This document shows, piece by piece, positions 58,551-64,000 of a DNA stretch of 64,000 bases; the stretch's first letter is position 1, and the number at the start of each line of letters is the position of its first letter. The notes beneath the pieces are model-generated. The model saw nothing but the letters and a program-made list of their open reading frames with translations. It searched no databases and was not told the DNA's origin. The stretch lies in contig NC_034411.1 of assembly GCF_002078875.1 (NCBI RefSeq), forward strand, positions 7,189,009 through 7,253,008, read 5' to 3'. A program made the position numbers and the translations under genes. This DNA is from Numida meleagris (Eukaryota > Chordata > Aves > Galliformes > Numididae).

Positions 58551-61500
58551 ACAAGAAACGCGAAAGCCATTGCTGACTTATCAGGGATCAGGGTCAAGGC
58601 TGTGAATGACAGCTCTAAAAGACTGGACTCCATCAGCACTTGAACCGTTGACATCTGTGGGACTTACAGATGATGGCAGCAGACCCCAAGCTGATGAATT
58701 ATAGCAACATGGCTCTGACCCACACTAGCATTGCCAGAGCTTTTCTTCAGACCAACTGCATTTCTCAAGACAAATTTAAAGCAATTCTGGGCTCCGAGCA
58801 CAGTATACCAGCCCACTACTAGCGCCATAACTCAAGAAAATCACTGGCATGAGCAAAAGTGGATTTCAGAGTTAAAATAAGTGAGGTAGATCAGAGCCCT
58901 AGCAGCTACTGTCTCAGGTTGTCTGTAGATTTGGGCATCCCTTACAGGATGGCAACCACAGTGTCGTACATCCATAAAGGTTGGAAGCTTTTCCCCACAA
59001 GCATTTCCTTAACACCACTTGCACCAGGAAACGCTATTCTGATGCCCATTTCTCAACAGCCCTTTCCTCATTTTCTCAGCTTTCACTTCATGTTTCACAG
59101 ACTTCTATCTTGTATGCTCCAACCCAACCCAGCCTAGAAATATGGGGAAGAAAATAAAGGTGTTAACAGAAATTTCAGAAGTAGCAATTTCAGGAAAAGC
59201 TAAATCATGCTAAGGATTATAATACAACATGCAGCCAGTAACCTCTCCGCAACCAGATCTCATGGCTTTCCTACTGTGCAGGAATCAAATGTTATCATCA
59301 TGTGACCAATGTGCAGTGATTAAATGAACCACATCGGTGGCATGTCTGGCTCCTCATGTTCAAATATCAAAACTTCTTTCCACCCTCCTGAAAAACTAAG
59401 CCAAGAAGCTCATCTCTAATTAGCACTCTTTCCATTCTTTCCAGCAGCTGGGTGAAAGGCTCAGTAGGTAACAGAAAGGAATCACTCCTCATGCTACCAG
59501 AGAAATAGTGGGCCCAATTCACTATTTTTTTATCCTATCAAAAATACATTCATATCATAAAAACAAGGTGAGGATGGACAGGTGTATCAGCCCAGGTCCC
59601 TTAGAGATGGGCAGCATGGGGAAGCCTGCTGAGAAGTAGTCACATGGGCAGCAGAAACAGGAACACTAGCATGGTCTCTAGGACACTTTGCACATTTCTC
59701 CCTACATTTACTTATTGTCCTGTAGAGAAACAGTGCAAATGGCTTCAGCAAAGGGAAGAATGTAATTTCCTCAGCCTCCAGTCTGAAAGCAGGATAGGCG
59801 TTTTTCCTCAGGGAGCTCAATCACGCATACATGTGCCCGATTTGGAGAGTTTCACGTTAAGTTTTGCCATCCCCCTAAAACAAAATCCCTTGAAAATTAT
59901 ACATAGGGCAGTAGAAAATTTACACCAAGTAATTCTTCATCCTTTTAATGAGAGAAGCTAGGACCAAGGGAAGATGGCTAGCAAGAACTGATAAAAAAAA
60001 AAAGAATAAAGAATAAAGCAAGGAGCAGGGAAGAATGGATGTCTGAGCTCTTCCCCTTTTTACTTGGGGTCACTAGCTTAATTTTCTCTTACATTTGAGT
60101 TGTTTTTAATTTCCAGGAAGCCTTCTCAGATATCTTGAATCTTTGCCAAATTATCATTAAGCCAATATTTTATCTCCTCATAAAAATGCTACAGTATCTT
60201 CCCCGCTCCATACATACTGCAGGACTAGATCTTAAATCAGGGAGGATGGGAATTTGTTTTTAAAATGACTTAACTATTTCATCCATCTCAGAAAGAAGGA
60301 GAAGCTTTAAGGGAAAGAAAACCTCCCTTTAGTGCTGCCTTTCCCAAGTATAATCATTATTTTCCTGTGGCTCTTTTTGAAACATCAGCGCTGCATATTA
60401 ACATTATGAATGCCCTTTACCTTGCACAGCTTACCACAAATGGAGTTTCATGAGAAAAACTGCTATTAGACATCCATGTGCAAGACACTTATAGGTATGG
60501 GATCTACATAGAAGCTTCACAAATTCATCACTAGTCATGGTCTCCAGAAGATCTGTACAGCAGGAAGCGAGAAAACCAACAGTACAGAACACAAAGGCTC
60601 CTCTGCAGATCAAAACAATGTGAGAGAGATAAGGGATGCTCAGACTGTTAACAAGTATGAGTCCAGCCCAAAATGGACGTTCCACAGTCTCTCTCTTTAT
60701 TAAAGCAGGGCATTTCAGAGACGACATTTTTTGCTCCTGTTGTTGCTTCTTCAAAAACCAGTAAATAAGCTCAAATTCAGCCTAGTGGAATAGCTGCACC
60801 ATTTAGTACGTGAGGCCATTTGGTCATCATGGGAGAATCTAGCAAAGAGCACAGTTCCAGGTAAATGATGTAGAGGAAACACAGGGAGCTCATCTAGCCC
60901 ATCATTAACCTCCTTCGGAGACAGCCCCAGAGGCACTTCTTTAGCCACCAGCACAGCCAGCTGTCAATTGTGTCAAACCAGTAACGTATTAGTTAGCAAG
61001 GGAGCAATCTAAAAAGCCAGCCACAGATCCAAATGCCTAAAAGATATTCTCAAATGTGGTAATTATGTCCTGCAGCTGCCAAGAATGTCCTCAGAGAGTT
61101 CACAGATATTGGTCGTACCAGTGAATCAGAGCAGATAGGCACCGGAGCCTTATCAGGAGCATTAGCAACAGACAAGGCTCCCTCCAACTTGTAGGGAGAG
61201 ATTCTGAACCGTCAGCAACATCTGGCATGGTAATTGCCACACTACTTAAAAACAAATCTGCTTTTATTTTTTAAACAGTGTGCCGACCTAGGGTCTTCAC
61301 TGCTTAATGCACAATTATTTTTAAGCATAGTGTAGGATCTGGAATGATAACTGAGCTCAGTTTCAGAAGAGGGTCCACAGAGGTCCCTGAAAATTGGGTT
61401 CCCTGTGGAAAATTAAAAGTTGGGGAACTAAGTATGGTAGCTGGTCACAGAGAAATCAACATCAACTTTTGAAAATGCCGAGACATTTTTACTGGACACT

Positions 61501-62125
61501 GAAGGAGCAGCCTGTGGGTAGCCTCCTGTAAAGAGTCCAAAGGGATTTACTAATCAGTCTGACATTAGCAGGTGTTTCATGTCCATCTTGCAGCAGAAAA
61601 AATGCTTGTGAATGATACTTGGCAGCTAGTAGTCGGCAGAGCAAACTTCTGCTTATTTCAGTGATAAGCAGCTAGCTAATAGCGCTGATAAGGCCAGGCA
61701 ATAGCAACAGGACAAGTAACTGCTACCTCTGAGCGATTTCCAAGGGCAGACATTGGAATGAACAGGGAAGGAGCGAAGCCACAGAGCAGGCCAAAGGAAA
61801 CCAAACTTCAAGATCAGCATCCACTGAAAAAATGCCGTTTTGTCAACTTCTAAAAATCACCATGCAAAGCTGCTGACTTCGTGTTTTCAGCAGGGGGTTG
61901 GAGGTGGGGTGGGAGCATCCCTTATTTTCTTTTTGTGATGTCAGCATGGTGGATTTCACTCACATCTAAATTGACTTTGATTCAGCTTACTTTTCACTTA
62001 AAGAAATTATTTTTAAAAAACAACATTAACTCGAGTTTTTTTCCAGTAAATCTTTTCTTTCTGCAAATATGCATTCACTCAGATGCAAAATGAAAGTGAT
62101 CATTGCTAAGGAAGTAACGTTCCCA
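58551..62125. other. unique non-coding DNA, nothing recognised
   Basis: Open frames of up to 107 codons lack domains. An A-rich AATAAAG-type stretch lies at 59991-60018. No mobile element, RNA or conserved-looking motif cluster is identified. Confidence 0.5.
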
Positions 62126-62141
62126 TTTTTTTTTTTTTTTT
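62126..62141. repeat. poly-T run (16 nt)
   Basis: Sixteen T. Confidence 0.9.
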
Positions 62142-64000
62142 GTCAAGCTCTAAATCCAGCTCCACTTACTAAAAATCAGACTGGTTTTTATAGAAAACCT
62201 GCCCAGAGCTCTCTCATTTGTGAAGTCAGAAGAGTGGTTGTAATCATAATGCAAACTGTGCTATCATATCAGGAACTAACCATGGCTTTCCTTTAAAAAG
62301 TTGAACAGATACCAGCAGAAAGGAATAGAACAGAGCTGTATCACAAAGCATATCCTGAAACATTTGGAAATTAAGGATTGTGAAAACTAGAACTTCTGAT
62401 GAACACGTTAAGTGAAGATAAAGCCTGCTCTGAGTATTCCAGAGACTGTGCTGGCTGGAACAATGTCCAGATCAGTCAGTCTTAACTGTGGGGTGTACTG
62501 ATGAAAGACAGTTACAACAATCCTCAAAACTAAGTCATAAAAGGCAGTTAGGAGGATACCTAGAAGGTCAACTACAAGCATTGAAGATAATCAGGAAAAC
62601 AAAGAGCCTGCCATTTAACATCAGTTAGATTAGGTTTGCTCTCCAATTGTTTTGATACTTTGGCATTTAGCATTGGTTTCATTTAGAACACTAAAAATGA
62701 AAACTTACAAAAAGAAAAAAAACCATCATCAATTTCAAACCAGATCTTCTGTGGCTCATCAGCACAAGCAGCCCAAATGAGTAGGCAGCAGCATTCACGT
62801 GCAGGGCAGCAAAATTCCCAGCATCAGCTCCGTCCTTTGCAGAAGGCAGATGGCCACCCACACATCCTTTGATGCATTTCCTCCTGCAGTTGTTTATTTT
62901 ACATATCTGAATTTAGGAGAAATTAAGGAGGAAGAATGGTAAACTGGGAAAGGAAGAAAGGACTGGTCATGATGACATCAGGCAGAAGAGAGCACTGGTG
63001 TTTGGTCCCTTTTCCATTGCTCCTTTCCAGACCATTCATCTCTTGCAGGCACTAGCATCCATTCCTCCAATTTAATCCCAGTTCCCTCATCATTACAATA
63101 GCAAGAATGTCTACAAATGATGGGAAATCGGCAATCTTTAATTGAAATTATATAATGAAGTCATGGTACAACTGATGATCAAAAAGGGATTTTTCAGTAG
63201 GCTATGTAATTTGCACAGGGGAAACAATTGCTAACATCTATTTGTTTAAAAATTCTAAACACTTCTGCTGGATTGCTAGGCCAGCTATTACTCCCATCTC
63301 TTTTTTAACTAAATATGTGACCGAAAGGTTCTTGGATTTTTTTTTGTCATTATAGGTAACTAATACTTTCAAGCGAACATATTTGTTTTCATTTCTGTAT
63401 TCAGAAGCAACTAAGAAATCTTCCCCCTACCCTAAATAAAACTGTGAATTTGATGTTATTCACTTTTGTCTGTCCAGCTTTTGTCTGGTGAGATAAATAA
63501 GCAGAACTACTGAATCCACTGTAAAGGGAAAGCTTATTTTATTTAAATATTAAAAAATTTCTACCCTTTGCATTGTGAGAAGCTCCTCAGAGAGCAACAA
63601 ATGTGGCTTTGGGTTTCCATTCCAGAAATGTAAAACCCTGAAAACGACAACACATTAAAGACCAAAAAAACCCACTCATTTTAACTGTTTTGTTGCTGAT
63701 TATTTTAGGAGGAATAGCCTTCTACCATAAGTTCTATATATGCTTCTCGTTCACACAGATGGGATGTTGCCTGTCCTAACACTTGAATACTTCAGGTACC
63801 CCCTCAGCTGAAAAACTATAGCTGCGTTCAATGCAGACAAAAATAATCAATAGATGCCCTAATTAAATGAGGTGACACAAAATTGAACGCTAAAGTAAAA
63901 TAAATAACACATTTACTCTTCAATTCTCTCACTACAATTAACTCCCAAGGCAGATTTGTTTCCTGGGAAATGCATATTTTGTGTGACTCCTTAGATCCTA
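62142..64000. other. unique non-coding DNA, nothing recognised
   Basis: Apart from a 75-codon plus-strand frame that runs in from the left (62069-62296), no frame of at least 60 codons is found to the window's end. Composition is AT-rich and unique, with ATTA cores near 63140 and 63855-63870. No gene or repeat is recognised. Confidence 0.55.

Overview
This window looks like vertebrate nuclear DNA, most likely from a bird and probably galliform. There are two 5'-truncated CR1 LINE tails; the plus-strand one ends in the octamer-type 3' terminus typical of bird CR1. There are also two relics of a mariner element closely resembling Galluhop, which was described from chicken. The sequence is AT-rich with scattered homopolymer runs and is CpG-poor except in a few blocks. 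No bacterial-type coding density, operons or ribosome binding sites are visible. The organism call is inference from repeat content.

I find no intact protein-coding gene, rRNA, tRNA or CRISPR array. All open frames are short; the longest is 218 codons. Only three translate into something I recognise, and all three are decayed transposases: mariner C-terminal catalytic region at 31.5-31.8 kb, hAT C-terminal dimerisation region at 55.0-55.4 kb, and mariner N-terminal region at 55.6-55.8 kb. The window is therefore a gene desert or the inside of a very long intron.

Layout. 0-20 kb: mostly unique AT-rich DNA with simple repeats, a perfect 20-bp palindrome at 6.28 kb and a weak CTCF-like site at 8.24 kb. 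19.8-26.4 kb: two CR1 tails, an old palindromic repeat at 24.5 kb, and a CpG-richer block (20.6-21.07 kb) that runs into AT-rich, homeodomain-core-containing DNA. 31.5 kb: first mariner relic. 34-37.3 kb: GC-richer DNA followed by two AT-rich blocks with octamer and TAATTA motifs that look like conserved non-coding elements. 39.57-39.83 kb: the most distinctive regulatory candidate, a compact CpG island with a near-consensus CTCF site, a G-quadruplex motif, a Pol III B-box-like motif and a good splice-acceptor context at its left edge. 41.7-44.1 kb: more AT-rich candidate enhancer DNA. 47-50 kb: a 51-nt purine tract and a 42-nt uninterrupted alternating pyrimidine-purine tract. 55-56 kb: hAT relic followed about 90 bp later by an internally deleted mariner.

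Nothing here forms a pathway. If the window has a function, it is probably cis-regulatory. No alignment could be run, so conservation claims rest on composition and motif content only and carry low confidence.
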